Below are positions 63,822-64,000 of a stretch of 64,000 nt of DNA, piece after piece. Position 1 is the first letter of the stretch; every line of letters starts with the position of its first letter. The notes beneath the pieces were generated by a model that worked only from the letters and a program-made list of their open reading frames with translations, had not been told where the DNA came from and did not search any database. A program made the position numbers and the translations under genes. Source of the DNA: Corynebacterium tuberculostearicum (GTDB lineage Bacteria > Actinomycetota > Actinomycetes > Mycobacteriales > Mycobacteriaceae); the NCBI RefSeq assembly GCF_030506365.1, contig NZ_CP073092.1, positions 2,170,001 through 2,234,000 of the forward strand. Direction: 5' to 3'.

Positions 63822-63840
63822 CTAGGTAAGGTAACCCAAA
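63822..63840. promoter_or_regulatory. DtxR-like box before the iron operon
   Basis: CTAGGTAAGGTAACCCAAA matches the DtxR consensus TWAGGTWAGSCTWACCTWA in roughly 14 of 19 positions. It overlaps the likely -35 region; TAGGAT further along looks like the -10. Binding is inferred. Confidence 0.5.
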
Positions 63841-63841
63841 C

Positions 63842-64000
63842 CTAAACGGGTTCGCCGTTGATCGCGTAGTCTTCCGGCTCGCCCTTGGGCACCTTCGTAC
63901 CGTCCGACATGGTGCGATCTTCTAGCTCTCCATCCGGATCCACGATGGCGATATCGAAGCCAGACTCGCGAATTCGGCGCAGCCCCTCCTTCAGCATGCG
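63842..64000 (-). CDS. Unknown protein, C-terminal end (truncated by window edge)
   Basis: The last 52 codons are open on the minus strand and end in TAG. The visible residues include GFDIAIVDPDGEL, then MSDGTKVPKGEPEDYAIN. I do not recognise it. It continues past the window and ends just upstream of the iron operon. Confidence 0.6.
   Translation of the reverse strand, partial: RMLKEGLRRIRESGFDIAIVDPDGELEDRTMSDGTKVPKGEPEDYAINGEPV

Overview
The window is a chromosomal segment of a Corynebacterium. The evidence is the GC-rich codon use, the actinobacterial block Rv2474c-like protein / thioesterase / EttA / SSB, the folC-DUF4233-ndk and clpP1-clpP2 blocks, a mycothiol-type DsbA-fold protein and many leaderless starts. 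I cannot name the species from sequence alone. Most of the window is ordinary core genome; the accessory parts are two insertion-sequence regions (1-460 and 59292-60715) and a few lineage-specific operons.

Layout. 1-16 kb: an IS1249-like transposase tail, then ndk, two small membrane proteins, folC and valS on the minus strand, mdh, a TetR regulator, clpX, a short-chain dehydrogenase, the phosphate transporter pitA with a small membrane partner, a POT peptide transporter, and clpP2/clpP1 with a ClgR-type box. 16.1-21.7 kb: an MntR-like regulator, a striking tandem palindromic operator, then nrdI, nrdE, nrdF, a small unknown gene and an FMN reductase. 21.7-32.2 kb: trigger factor, tRNA-Pro, a DUF1542-like protein, tRNA-Gly, nitroreductase, a degenerate sulfatase-like protein, aldo/keto reductase, rpiB, an excalibur lipoprotein, an Rv2466c-like protein and pepN. 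32.2-43.5 kb: a GntR regulator, an SDR, a CMD/AhpD-type protein and a complete oligopeptide-type ABC transporter, divergent from an FAD/NAD(P)-binding protein, followed by metB; McbR-like boxes (TAGAC-N6-GTCTA) sit in both promoters, which suggests sulfur control. 43.5-59.3 kb: MscS channel, truncated haemoglobin, ald, the Rv2474c-EttA-SSB block, a CopD-CtaG fusion, LysR, tRNA-Arg, SDR, AGCS symporter, orn, tRNA-His, a luciferase-like monooxygenase, an L,D-transpeptidase and tRNA-Lys. 59.3-64 kb: an IS481-family element inserted exactly at the tRNA-Lys 3' end, then an iron-type ABC importer with a DtxR-like box.

The most interesting system is the nrd operon. Its NrdF keeps the radical tyrosine and three metal-ligand positions but replaces the three ligand glutamates by Gln120, Ser180 and Lys214. 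This is the QSK signature of class Ie ribonucleotide reductase, which works without metal using a DOPA radical. Here it lies directly downstream of a manganese-type (MntR/DtxR) repressor gene and a double palindrome, with an FMN reductase that may feed NrdI. The simplest reading, which is inference, is a metal-free back-up reductase switched on when manganese is scarce.
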